A DNA stretch of 64,000 nt from Paramacrobiotus metropolitanus (taxonomy: Eukaryota; Tardigrada; Eutardigrada; Parachela; Macrobiotidae), in NCBI RefSeq assembly GCF_019649055.1, contig NW_026570278.1:558001-622000 (forward strand), in the 5' to 3' direction. This document shows, in pieces, positions 11,001 through 18,012 of the stretch; the first letter of the stretch is position 1, and each line of letters starts with the position of its first letter. Below the pieces are notes generated by a model that saw nothing but the letters and a program-made list of their open reading frames with translations, was not told the origin of the DNA and ran no database searches. The position numbers and the translations under genes are program-made.

Positions 11001-13924
11001 TCGTCGAAGACTTCCGAAAACGGAAGGAAGCCGAAGAACAACGGCGTAAGGCGAAACATCCGCCTTCGGCGAAGAAAGCAAAGGTGCGACAGTCACCATC
11101 GAAGACAATCAAACCGGTGGAAACAACTCCACCGATCGACCACGACGATCCTATGGATAATGCACCGGTACCACCGCTCGAACACGAAGTCGACGCGATG
11201 GATACATCGGAACCGGATAACGGCCAACCGAAGCCACTTGTCCGACCGACGACCTTACCCTTGCATAGGGAGCCGAAGACCAGTGAAAACATCGAAGAAC
11301 GTGGCCCACGACGACGTCTCTTCTCACCTGGACCAGTCAGGACGAAGGAACAACTCCTCGAACTGATGAGGTCGGCCCCTACATTACCTCCAGCCGAAGA
11401 AAAGGAAAGTCGACCACAAAGGTCGGCTCCTTCGGACATCGAACTATTTACTCCCAGCATCCACAAGAGGCTGATGAGACAAGCAAAATCACTGGACCTG
11501 CAACGGATACTTTACGAAGCCCAACTGAAGGGAGGTATTTGGAAGCAGAACATGTCCGAAGACGAGCAGACAGAACTTGCTCAACGGATTTACGCCACCA
11601 CCCAGGAGAGGGACACGGCCTTACGACGGCTGATGATACTGAGGTGTGGAAAGCAGGAACTACGACAGCTCCCGCTTGACGCGGCCATTATAAAGCCGGT
11701 CCAACAGCTCCGCAGGCCTCGTATCAACCCGGCCGCCTATACCCTGGAGGTACGACCTCAACCTGGACAGGACGTCACCGACAAGATTCCGATGACAATG
11801 TCGGATGACAGTGACGAATCCGACCAGGGATACCGGAAAGGTTCACGGACTGAAGATGATCCGACCTACGACGACGACCTAACATGGCAGGACGCGCTGC
11901 TACAAGATGCACGCACAGTCTCAGGTCGGTCATCGGTATCCAGAACGGAAACATCGACTCCACGAAGGAGCCGATCACCGGTGAAACAAATCTCGCCGAA
12001 CCGGGCAGCATCCCAACCAGTACGGATGCCGAGTCAACCTGCAACGGAACAACCACGTAGGTTCACGCCCAAAACTACCCCGACTAAATCGAAGAAAACG
12101 CTGGAGGAGATGGACACCTTGTCTCCGTCGAAGGCCAAAACCGGAACGGGAGCTGAAACGGTACAACAAGAGGCCGAACCGACCTCTGTCCGCTCCGGCT
12201 TCGATCTAACCATAGATGAATCTCGGACAAACGAGCCGGCAACAGAGCCGGTCAGGTCCAGTAAGAAGAAGGAGAAACCTCCACAGGACTTCTCACGCGA
12301 GTTCCACAACGATTTGGCCTTACGGCACGTCCAAGACCTGACTCGGTCGGAACAGGACGTAAGCGTCGACATCGCGTTCCCCGAAGACAGGGATTTATGG
12401 AACGCGTTGAGAACTCGCCGAACTAACTTAACCGGAAACACTGACGCCGTCCGTCGAGAATACGACCGACTAACAGAAAGGATGGCTGAAGTAATGAAAC
12501 GAATGGGAGAACGTTACCGGGAGGAAAAGAGTCAGCCGAAGGCACTACAAGATGCCACACCGGCTAAATCCACCGCTCCGACCTCCAAGACGACCTCACA
12601 ATTGGTCGTCAAGATGAAAGTCCCTCAGCCGACCCGGCAACCGTCCGTGCAGATCGACGACGATCCACTGCTCAATTCGCAGGTCATCCACTCGGCCAAC
12701 TCGGCTAAGCTGTCACGGAGGGAGAAGAAGAAGGCCAACAAGGAAGCCAAGAAAGAAGCGGCTAAACAGTCCGCCAAACCAGAAACCGAAAAGAAACCAA
12801 CGAAGTCGGACACCAAGGAGTCGACCAAACAGAAGTCTGATCCTTCGGTGAAAACGCCGAAACCTAACCCGGCTAAACGACACAAGTCATCCGACGACCT
12901 GGATGTCTCCGACGCCGGCCCACAAAGGACCGAGCGGAAGGACAAACCCAATGAAAAATATGACAGCGAAGCCGCTGAACGACGATTCCAAGACCTGATG
13001 AAACAGGCCGGCACAAAGCCGACCAAAGCTACGGCTGAACGACCACAAACGTCGTCTAAGCCAGCGGAGCCGTCGGAACCTCAGCCTTCGACCTCGAAGC
13101 AACAGTCCGATGAAGAATCCGACCAGATCTCGGACATCGAGGCTAAGGATTCAATCTCCGACCATGGAGACGGCGACCCATACGAGGGATTTAAGGGAGA
13201 TCGGAAGGAGATCTTCAGACATGCACTGGACACCGACGAATCACAGTGGCCGGCCCCGGACGATGTACGCGAACGACTTCCCGACCAACAAGAGGAGGCA
13301 GATACGGAGATAGTACTCCGTACTGCCCGGGTACATGTCGAAGTGGTACGCAGCATCAAAAACGCCAAAGACAATGGCTCGGACATTTACCAGTCCCTGG
13401 TGCGCGACCTCCTGACTAATGTCCAAGCCGACGGCGCCACATGGCTAACGCATCAACTCATGATGGCAATCGTGGCGTGGACTCTGGACTTCGGATTAGC
13501 GGTAGCCGTCCACCGACAATGGGGACGGATGGCCGAACTGCTTCCACCAGACGTCATTAAGGCACTCAAAAGCACCTCCGGTAAGAACTCGGACGACATA
13601 CCGACGAGAATTGCCAGGTGCATCGGATACATCAGGAATCCCCGCGGATCGAACTTGGTCCAGATAGCCCGTGTATACAACGTGATGTACATGAACGGCC
13701 AGGGGAACATCGACGCAATCATTAACGATGTAATCGCCGACGAGATAGCGTCGATGGTCGAAGAATACACCCTTCAAACGACCAATGCGGAACGCGACTT
13801 ACCGGTCCGGTATACCATACCAGGATTTATTCCGGAACCACAACGGCGGGAGTTCAAACTGCGGATATCCTATGTCAACAAAGACAAGCCACCGGAGGGT
13901 ACGGAAACGATAGTCGAAGAATAA
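5009..13924 (+). CDS. Giant accessory protein (2,971 aa), repetitive coiled-coil with C-terminal globular domain
   Basis: I do not recognise the family. The ATG at 5009 follows the acceptor by 9 nt. Residues 1-310 are Pro/Thr/Gly/Met-rich low complexity. From about 313 to 2,500 the chain alternates predicted coiled-coil or helical segments (heptad-like, Arg/Glu/Gln/Leu-rich) with Thr/Gln/Pro linkers. A TTTQ(V/A) linker recurs near residues 279, 386, 492, 586, 688, 1085 and 1182. Two modules beginning IGKLR at about 418 and 615 are clear internal duplicates that end in a shared AQPGTSVTTTQAVIDEE stretch. Residues 1,700-2,700 are charged, Lys/Ser/Pro-rich and probably disordered. About 2,730-2,971 is the only region that looks globular: helical, Trp/Tyr/Met-containing, low in repeats. 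It has no transmembrane segment or signal peptide, so a classical envelope protein is unlikely. A structural or scaffold role is inference. Confidence 0.85.
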   Translation: MSDRRRNDQPSSGSNSGRSGSNNRSHPYPTHHRSTSRSDNSRSATQTPAQQVENPSANVTANVLAGLTVGSGRGTQFRPIPPQILPPNTAVDDTGCLWNLTTTTSQMTPVTTTDPHGQSYRWPVPTTMVGPTYPAPTMATGMPNTFGSVYPAPTMVPGLVNITGPPYMTPTLAPVGTTLMGPPLQFPPLPSPPGMMSPTRLASISIIGPDGTISPPRPILVSTVPGPFSPPVSPTRLGYPRQPTLWGNPTMAPYLTNPSNQYGSLAGGQPTQGFATTTTTQVVSSMPPPPIPPPVTLPVSGQQRTETPRELRRQVEIAQSQIKNLEDSLGATTASKPDHSEYRFALLRQIGELQTFINGNYDLIRKKDGTSAQPTATSQGTVLTPTTQAGTSTSVQPDSTSTTSAVQQTISRAPSLAIGKLRIQREDALKQVAEYDQLMNDLPRTVDNYDHEMRRLSRQEAYHRSQVTKLEEQIRTEEYALRTRQAQPGTSVTTTQAVIDEETRLARLEDLRGKRTDAIDTIARLQQRLTNLLPTDQHFSQRMRELTDQIQEWNEYVQEREDEIHEAETSAAQLTAASQEDTSTTTTQVGTSTSIPRGTSQPTSAGQQTTARVPSVEIGKLRLQLDESQRQVAHYTTKAADLPPSTHDYAYKRWVSEEQVRRSNARIIVLERQIRTLEAAQAQPGTSVTTTQAVIDEEKRLARLENAKFLRDETYDNIRKQQQTLTRLAPGHPDYQHTVEIIRRLTDYAMSKDNEIRAMELEATQPVAAPDVEMDVNQQVPQEAQGGPPVTVQELGHFLRVANIMATRIQARLDDTPRGTVESRTLETDQLELNVIIGRLPRSPQEIPTEQLPLRTLRRELDKLHQLMNKHPHFVQNLDAAERRSDNVKPPSTIEVQAVVAEGDLALDRWTGAHVNRDIAIANAGRINSMRRSIRIIGLLSGRGEPTTDDVAQRIINHVGTIRQLIQSDPPGNEQQVPSYHLMALRAREDPRAAEIWRTILDGKRTIMGIYEDITETTVFGALPKINTLVTDIKLAEDFVRNGIPATEPGKSRLEAVMGHMKQFILTEKRPTSELEEQTSSTSTTTTQAVMMNTSTNTTVDPERLRTIESLKRRKSGIINQSNKIRERMRILPTGGANRPQEFQVLLDQYKQLYNQHNELDTQIRTEEQALQTATALSQPTTTQVVTEPTEEGLRTYINAKVALREAERISKQINERSAKGLEPNAREKLSEILTRMKMVQDLIQHGPPMTENHRRLIQPGVDLLVNSNREQRSLLTAEPTTSSTRYSPISSPTPAVSPTTQMKKDRRHKIETTISDGRDLLGDLQRKYIDITPVDIVSVKEARQKMDHLAAYLRQADDLINKDKPTEADERQLRSTIERITEILDAEPNYNRIPTPPPPRRPTPTTTAVMTLVHSTPITDLLGNIEVIYQAGQDLAEIFFHRLKGNLPQQGACRLSRIDRALRNDLDWADTLGSWGIPSAGPNQDRLAEALQSIVDHIRQYLAVPTEAPTKPVTPEDEEMTPTNSPGPDVELPLVEAATDQQEVDLEVVEDQYREAVEVMETLNKQLRELDPNKPFERRLREALEQQHVICSRRVQDLWKILEANPQRAQPKAQPKSTQPKPTSTGQSTQPTLAEKRKILDQNLARAKQIAAGLERQIADMSDTDPTMINVKLALHDQLQISQMHVHDLEAEIDTQRRQSLRDNQAERARRAATNSQPTSTGTSAQPTSTTAPVQPTPTVVPTQPKPASPKPVDISDRPMSPATEARIMAAIPDTGSLPVSAPSSTIKLMNQVEQLITEMRARRNFCESGSQLAHDLDRDILAWGSNAKHLRQMYHADAPKTASIRRHINSITSWLETQVRNYEDDKERTETTNQAPQRAIVTSRTSRIRQVQSTRNPTADLVRPPPPPAQQQANLDQATLERINGILKSADEVIAELRRIMNITDQQSPQYLQIDINLGHLENNTKEVRFILRPTTKQSAKNRERLQVLLAKIESFVEDFRKRKEAEEQRRKAKHPPSAKKAKVRQSPSKTIKPVETTPPIDHDDPMDNAPVPPLEHEVDAMDTSEPDNGQPKPLVRPTTLPLHREPKTSENIEERGPRRRLFSPGPVRTKEQLLELMRSAPTLPPAEEKESRPQRSAPSDIELFTPSIHKRLMRQAKSLDLQRILYEAQLKGGIWKQNMSEDEQTELAQRIYATTQERDTALRRLMILRCGKQELRQLPLDAAIIKPVQQLRRPRINPAAYTLEVRPQPGQDVTDKIPMTMSDDSDESDQGYRKGSRTEDDPTYDDDLTWQDALLQDARTVSGRSSVSRTETSTPRRSRSPVKQISPNRAASQPVRMPSQPATEQPRRFTPKTTPTKSKKTLEEMDTLSPSKAKTGTGAETVQQEAEPTSVRSGFDLTIDESRTNEPATEPVRSSKKKEKPPQDFSREFHNDLALRHVQDLTRSEQDVSVDIAFPEDRDLWNALRTRRTNLTGNTDAVRREYDRLTERMAEVMKRMGERYREEKSQPKALQDATPAKSTAPTSKTTSQLVVKMKVPQPTRQPSVQIDDDPLLNSQVIHSANSAKLSRREKKKANKEAKKEAAKQSAKPETEKKPTKSDTKESTKQKSDPSVKTPKPNPAKRHKSSDDLDVSDAGPQRTERKDKPNEKYDSEAAERRFQDLMKQAGTKPTKATAERPQTSSKPAEPSEPQPSTSKQQSDEESDQISDIEAKDSISDHGDGDPYEGFKGDRKEIFRHALDTDESQWPAPDDVRERLPDQQEEADTEIVLRTARVHVEVVRSIKNAKDNGSDIYQSLVRDLLTNVQADGATWLTHQLMMAIVAWTLDFGLAVAVHRQWGRMAELLPPDVIKALKSTSGKNSDDIPTRIARCIGYIRNPRGSNLVQIARVYNVMYMNGQGNIDAIINDVIADEIASMVEEYTLQTTNAERDLPVRYTIPGFIPEPQRREFKLRISYVNKDKPPEGTETIVEE

Positions 13925-13963
13925 TGCGAAACGGACGAACAACCGTCCGGCGCGGCAGCCGAC

Positions 13964-14491
13964 ATGCTGCACATCGCTAGATCGGCCGGACAGTCGTCCC
14001 AGAAGCGGATCCAACTCCGAACCCGACCTCGAGCACCTTTTGAACCGGCGACGTACATCAACACGGCACCGGCCCCAACAGGACGGGCCAGCGCAGCGAA
14101 ACAGACGCGTAGTGCGAAAGGACGGTATAAACCGAAGGACACACAGTCACTTCCGCCGACCTCGCCGATGGAAACCTCGCCGGCCCCAGAAGAGAAGACT
14201 CAACGAAAGAGTCAGCCAAAGACAACAAAGTCTAAGAAGAAGCCGGCTAAGAAAGACGAGTCGACTACGTCTGAATCAGAAGACGATGATGAGGACGACG
14301 AAGACTTCCAAACACCTGGAAGTGGATCGGGAAAGGACGATGACGATGACGAAAACGGTAAACCACCACCGCCACCGCCTTCGGCGCCCCAACAGCAGGG
14401 CGAACCGGAAATATCCGACAAACAGGATAAGCCACCGGCCGACGGTAACAATGCCGACGAGCCGATGCAGGGAGATAGTGGCGACGTCTAG
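13964..14491 (+). CDS. Small charged, disordered accessory protein (175 aa)
   Basis: The ATG at 13964 lies 40 bp after the stop of the giant ORF. The N-terminal half is basic (Arg/Lys-rich, Thr/Pro). It is followed by an acidic block of Asp/Glu (about residues 103-130), a run of seven prolines and a Gln/Asp-rich tail. There are no hydrophobic segments and no recognisable domain. Such mixed-charge chains occur in nucleic-acid-binding or scaffold proteins, but no function can be assigned. Composition matches the flanking ORFs of the element. Confidence 0.6.
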   Translation: MLHIARSAGQSSQKRIQLRTRPRAPFEPATYINTAPAPTGRASAAKQTRSAKGRYKPKDTQSLPPTSPMETSPAPEEKTQRKSQPKTTKSKKKPAKKDESTTSESEDDDEDDEDFQTPGSGSGKDDDDDENGKPPPPPPSAPQQQGEPEISDKQDKPPADGNNADEPMQGDSGDV

Positions 14492-14514
14492 TCCCCCGTT
14501 ACTACGGTCAACGG

Positions 14515-14622
14515 ATGCCAGTAACTCCCGACTCTGAACCAGATCAACTCCTAACGGAATGGGATGAAGATACCAGGGAGGAATTACCAAACGACATCCC
14601 CCACTGGCTAATGTACGGGTAA
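14515..14622 (+). CDS. Possible 35-codon acidic ORF
   Basis: ATG to TAA encodes an acidic peptide (MPVTPDSEPDQLL..., ending HWLMYG). It lies between two larger ORFs and shares their composition. The frame is already open for about 12 codons before the ATG. It could be a leftover exon or spurious. Confidence 0.25.
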   Translation: MPVTPDSEPDQLLTEWDEDTREELPNDIPHWLMYG

Positions 14623-14633
14623 AATACACCGGT

Positions 14634-15350
14634 ATGATGCGAGCCCAACAGCCGAAACCTTCCGTCTCGGAATACGACCCCGGATGGATGTACACGTTTG
14701 CGGCTTTGAAGGCTCTCGCGACCCGTGGACCGAAGTTCGCTACGCCGAGGATCGCCTTTAAACTCCTCCAACACTGGAAGGTGAACGAAGGCGAGTGGCG
14801 ACAATTGAGCTACAACAACGTCAAACGGTATTGCGAACTCGGCTACCAACGCGGAAAAATAATCCGGACACATGCCAGCAACAAGCGCATGTATTACGAA
14901 TTTCCACCGGATAAACTGGACCCGGCCCCCGATACATATGAAGGATGGGTACACGCCATTGAAGCGTGTATGGAAATGACGTGGCATCCGGAAGGAATAA
15001 CGCGCGGTGAACTCATGCACCAACTATTGGCGCGGTTCGACTTCGCTCGACTGGCGAAGAAACCTCAACTGTCCGACCCGAAATACAAGCCGAAGAAAGA
15101 TCCCCGGAACAAGGGATATGACCTGGCCGACGAGCTGGAGTGGGTCCTGGAAAAGGGATTCTTCCAGAAACGTTTCGTCTCAAGCACGGATAATATCCAA
15201 GGCGGCCAGCGGTTTGTAGCTTGTAACCCGTCGACACACAGACATGGACATTTGCCGAAGGAACGACCGGCCACGGAGCAACAGAATGAGTCGACCGACT
15301 CTCTCCAAGTGGACCGGCCGGAACCAACCGACCCTCCTACTCGGGAATGA
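14634..15350 (+). CDS. Accessory protein (238 aa), possible tandem winged-helix folds
   Basis: It starts at a double ATG (ATGATG, 14634), 11 bp after the preceding small ORF. Residues 18-92 (Trp-Met-Tyr-Thr...; Lys-Leu-Leu-Gln-His-Trp; Leu-Gly-Tyr-Gln-Arg-Gly-Lys-Ile-Ile; ending in Met-Tyr-Tyr-Glu-Phe) have the helix-helix-helix-beta-hairpin look of a winged helix. Residues 103-180 (Gly-Trp-Val-His-Ala...; Ile-Thr-Arg-Gly-Glu-Leu; Leu-Ala-Asp-Glu-Leu; Glu-Lys-Gly-Phe-Phe) look like a second one. The C-terminal about 55 residues are polar. This is a judgement from pattern, not a family match. If right, the element encodes its own sequence-specific nucleic-acid-binding factor. Confidence 0.65.
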   Translation: MMRAQQPKPSVSEYDPGWMYTFAALKALATRGPKFATPRIAFKLLQHWKVNEGEWRQLSYNNVKRYCELGYQRGKIIRTHASNKRMYYEFPPDKLDPAPDTYEGWVHAIEACMEMTWHPEGITRGELMHQLLARFDFARLAKKPQLSDPKYKPKKDPRNKGYDLADELEWVLEKGFFQKRFVSSTDNIQGGQRFVACNPSTHRHGHLPKERPATEQQNESTDSLQVDRPEPTDPPTRE

Positions 15351-15560
15351 GGAGACGCAGAATGCGTCGGAGGAGTTGCAGAACCGACTACCTCCATAAA
15401 ACACCACAAAGGTGTTATCGACCAACAGAAGTCGACCTACCTCACCGGCACCACAAAGGCGCCTTGCACCAGCTCGAGAACCGACCTGGCCCGACCGTAG
15501 TAATTATAGGGTGTAAAATCATAGGAATAACATAGAATGCATCCGACAAAGTGGATCGCT
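15351..15560 (+). other. Intergenic region with three A/C-loop hairpins
   Basis: Three hairpins occur in this stretch: AACACC/GGTGTT loop ACAAA (15400-15416), CGAC/GTCG around CAACAGAA (about 15420-15435), and GGCACC/GGCGCC loop ACAAA with one mismatch (15447-15463). No ORF with support was seen. Confidence 0.55.
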
Positions 15561-15578
15561 TAACTTTTGTTTTAACAG
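15561..15578 (+). promoter_or_regulatory. Putative 3' splice site before the 667-codon ORF
   Basis: A TTTTGTTTTAACAG tract ends at 15578. It strongly resembles the acceptor at 5000 (shared TTAACAG or TTTAACAG end) and stands out from the C/A-rich surroundings. It precedes the next large ORF, which lacks an initiating ATG, so splicing could supply the start. Confidence 0.5.
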
Positions 15579-15644
15579 CCTCGAACGGAAGCCTACACCA
15601 GAGACTGCCAACGGTGCAGTGAGAATGCGACGCCGCAGGGTAAC

Positions 15645-17741
15645 AGACTCCCGTGCGCGCAGTGCATCATCTCATTCACGAATGAACGGACTCCGGATAC
15701 CGGAAGACAAATATACGCCCAGGCTCAAGCCCTTTACTTGAATGTCGTCGCTGGAAACCTCAGCGCGTATAGATACTTGGCTGGCCGAGAGAACCTCGTC
15801 AACCAGCTACGGGCGTACGAACAGGATAATTTGGCAGTCATCCAACGTCAGCGGACTGAGGACGAAGGTTGGAAAGGCACTCGACCTCCGGTGCTAACTG
15901 CCCGACTCTTCGAATGGCGCCAGCAACAGGACCTGGTACGTCAGGAAGAAGAGAAGAAGAAACTAGAAAAAGTCAACGAGAAGATCGCTAAAATGGGAGT
16001 TTACCCACCACCGACCCGCCACGAACCGGAAATAACGGTTCGGTTACCGGCACCCACACAGGGTCGGTCGGAACCAGAACAGTTGGTTAAAGAAATACGT
16101 GAAGTCTTCGTCGGAGATCCGCACCGACCACTTCAGAGTATTGAGATGAAAATGATGATGAACATGCCGGACGGAACCCGACAGCTGGTTACCCTGACTC
16201 CGGCTACATCCGAACAGTTGACGGCTATCCCACAAAGGGCTACGCCAGTCATTACGCAAGCTCAACCGGTAGTGTCCCAACAGATCCCACAACCCGGACC
16301 GGCAGCGCAACCAATGGCGCCGCCGCCGTCGACGACTCAACAGCAACGCCGACCGGCTAAAAATCTGGCAGAACATGACCTCCGACATCGAATCGGCCAC
16401 GACGCTCGACACAGAATCGAGGAACAACGGGCCATTATTCGAGGAGCTGGAAAAGAACCGACCAGACCTCCACCCGGCAAACGAACCGGAGCTGAAGAAG
16501 TCGGCATCGGACTGGTCGTCGACTCAACCAGCAAGTCGAAACGGAGCATTATCCCGCCAGAACCGCAGCCGGACGCCGACATGGCGGAACCGGTAGTGCA
16601 ACCCGAAGCACAACCCAATGAAATGGATGTGGATGTAGCCGACCAAATGGCAAATCTCCCACAAGTGGAGGTGCCGGCCCGAGAAGACCCTCGTTATGAC
16701 GTCGCCCGCCAACAGGGAATTGAAATCGTCATGCCACATCCGAACGAACGGACGAACTACATCATGAACACCATGGAGTACGAGGAACGACATCGCCCAC
16801 AAGTTTGGCGTATGGTCGAAAACTTACGACAGTTCCTCATCCGGTCCGGCTACCAGACGCTGATGGAACGACATCAGTGGTTGCCGACCTTCAACATGAC
16901 CAGTCACACCAACCCGAATATGGAACACCCATACGACCGAGCGAACGCCTTGCCATCGATGACCGACCCGGCCTTGCTGAACATACCGCTGTACAGTCCG
17001 GACGGACCGCGATTGAGTCAGCTCGGCCCACGCGAATACCAACACGACGAGTTGGAAAGCGTAGCCCAGTTCGTCATAACCGACGCACACCCGGCTTTCG
17101 TCATCACCGCGGCTCAGGCAGCTCTGGACTTGCTGCAGTATCTCCCACAAGAGGAGATCGAGCTGGAACAGAACAGCACAGCAGCGGTACTACGCTACCT
17201 CCTTGCAGCACGACTCGGCAATTACCACTGCCACTTCACATTATACGGACTTTACCGGAATCAGAGGATCCCACCAGCACTGGAAACAATCGTAGCCCAA
17301 CTTGGCTCGCCGATGAGAAGCATCATCCTCGCCGTCTGGTTACGGGATCTCCTCTTTGCCCACGAACGGCATGCCGGTCGATACGCAATCCGGACCCAAG
17401 AACAGATCGATACGTATGACGACGCACCTCGATTCGTAAGCTGGTATCGCCAACAGAAGCACTTACCGGCTGGATTCACTTCACACCCCTACGAAGAAGG
17501 AATGTCGGACGACTTGGCACCGGGCGCACGACCCTTAGCACGGAAGTTGCGAAAACAAGGAGCCAGGCAAAGAAGTCCCAAGCCGAACACCCTGGACAGG
17601 AGACGGAGGACGACAATACGTCCCAACGAAGTAGTTCCGTCAGCTGCAAACCAGGGGAGTCCACATTACGACCTCATCACCGACCAAAACCGGACGATGA
17701 CGAAGAAGATTACTTCGGCGGCGACGCGCCGGTCGATGTGA
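15645..17741 (+). CDS. Accessory protein (about 667-699 aa), unknown family
   Basis: The frame opens after a TAA at 15642. The first in-frame ATG is only at 15993, so either translation starts there or an upstream exon joins at the acceptor ending at 15578. Counted from 15738: residues 40-90 are charged and helical (Glu/Lys/Arg); 100-280 are Pro/Gln/Glu-rich with low complexity; about 300-590 look globular and mostly helical, with many aromatic residues. The basic C-terminus is rich in Arg/Lys/Thr. A Cys-rich segment (C-x2-C...C) lies just upstream in another frame (see findings). No known domain is recognised. Strand, composition and spacing place it with the other accessory ORFs. Confidence 0.75.
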   Translation, partial: RLPCAQCIISFTNERTPDTGRQIYAQAQALYLNVVAGNLSAYRYLAGRENLVNQLRAYEQDNLAVIQRQRTEDEGWKGTRPPVLTARLFEWRQQQDLVRQEEEKKKLEKVNEKIAKMGVYPPPTRHEPEITVRLPAPTQGRSEPEQLVKEIREVFVGDPHRPLQSIEMKMMMNMPDGTRQLVTLTPATSEQLTAIPQRATPVITQAQPVVSQQIPQPGPAAQPMAPPPSTTQQQRRPAKNLAEHDLRHRIGHDARHRIEEQRAIIRGAGKEPTRPPPGKRTGAEEVGIGLVVDSTSKSKRSIIPPEPQPDADMAEPVVQPEAQPNEMDVDVADQMANLPQVEVPAREDPRYDVARQQGIEIVMPHPNERTNYIMNTMEYEERHRPQVWRMVENLRQFLIRSGYQTLMERHQWLPTFNMTSHTNPNMEHPYDRANALPSMTDPALLNIPLYSPDGPRLSQLGPREYQHDELESVAQFVITDAHPAFVITAAQAALDLLQYLPQEEIELEQNSTAAVLRYLLAARLGNYHCHFTLYGLYRNQRIPPALETIVAQLGSPMRSIILAVWLRDLLFAHERHAGRYAIRTQEQIDTYDDAPRFVSWYRQQKHLPAGFTSHPYEEGMSDDLAPGARPLARKLRKQGARQRSPKPNTLDRRRRTTIRPNEVVPSAANQGSPHYDLITDQNRTMTKKITSAATRRSM

Positions 17742-17890
17742 ATCTGGGATAGGGCAGGTTTCCACAAAGGAAACCTAGTCTCTAGGACTCCGAGCCGAGA
17801 ACCGGCAAGGTCGAGAACCGACCTGGCTGAGAACCAGCCTAGCTGAGAAACAGCACCGTCGAGAAACGACATGGAATTACGAATGGACAC

Positions 17891-17912
17891 TTTTTCTTAT
17901 GTTTTTCCACAG
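17891..17912 (+). promoter_or_regulatory. Putative 3' splice site before a 30-codon ORF
   Basis: The tract TTTTTCTTATGTTTTTCCAC followed by AG ends at 17912. It is a textbook polypyrimidine tract and acceptor in an otherwise C/A-rich region. An ATG in good context follows 7 nt later (17920). Confidence 0.5.
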
Positions 17913-17919
17913 ATACACC

Positions 17920-18012
17920 ATGGACGTAACAGACGTCGACCACGATCATGCTATTAAGCTGACCACAAAGGTCAGCCGGATTCTTCGGTCTGACCCGGAA
18001 ACGCGTGGTTAG
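17920..18012 (+). CDS. Short ORF (30 aa) directly after a splice acceptor
   Basis: ATGG start to TAG encodes an Asp/His/Thr/Arg-containing peptide (MDVTDVDHDHAIKL...). The 7-bp hairpin at 17958-17976 lies inside it and encodes Leu-Thr-Thr-Lys-Val-Ser, again a Thr-Thr run. It may be a real small protein, the 5' coding end of an unrecognised exon, or chance. Confidence 0.3.
   Translation: MDVTDVDHDHAIKLTTKVSRILRSDPETRG

Larger units (their letters stand above)
2685..17158 (+). repeat. CC-ACAAA-GG type hairpins embedded in element coding sequence
   Basis: Short hairpins with A/C-rich loops recur inside the ORFs. Examples: 2685-2699 GTACC/GGTAC, loop ACAGA (in pol); 5840-5856 and 8549-8565 ACGACC/GGTCGT, loop ACACA; 7340-7355 region GAACC/GGTTC, loop AACA; 8231-8250 CTGGAAG/CTTCCAG, loop AACAGA; 10161-10186 AGCCGACGTC/GACGTCGGCT, loop AACAGG (10 bp); 11408-11428 AGTCGACC/GGTCGGCT, loop ACAAA with one G.T; 15400-15416 AACACC/GGTGTT, loop ACAAA; 17140-17158 ATCTCC/GGAGAT, loop CACAAGA. 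Further copies near 6160, 6486, 6768, 7073 and 8263 carry the ACACA loop, most with one A.C mismatch in the stem. Several coincide with a repeated Thr-Thr-Thr-Gln peptide, so part of the repetition is coding. Confidence 0.6.

Noticed and set aside
11340-11410. Hammerhead ribozyme suggested by CTGATGAG
   Set aside because: No matching GAAA core and stem III at the right spacing, and the sequence is inside a coding frame.
5009-13924. Giant ORF as an envelope protein
   Set aside because: No signal peptide, transmembrane segment, furin-like site or Cys-rich ectodomain despite its env-like position.
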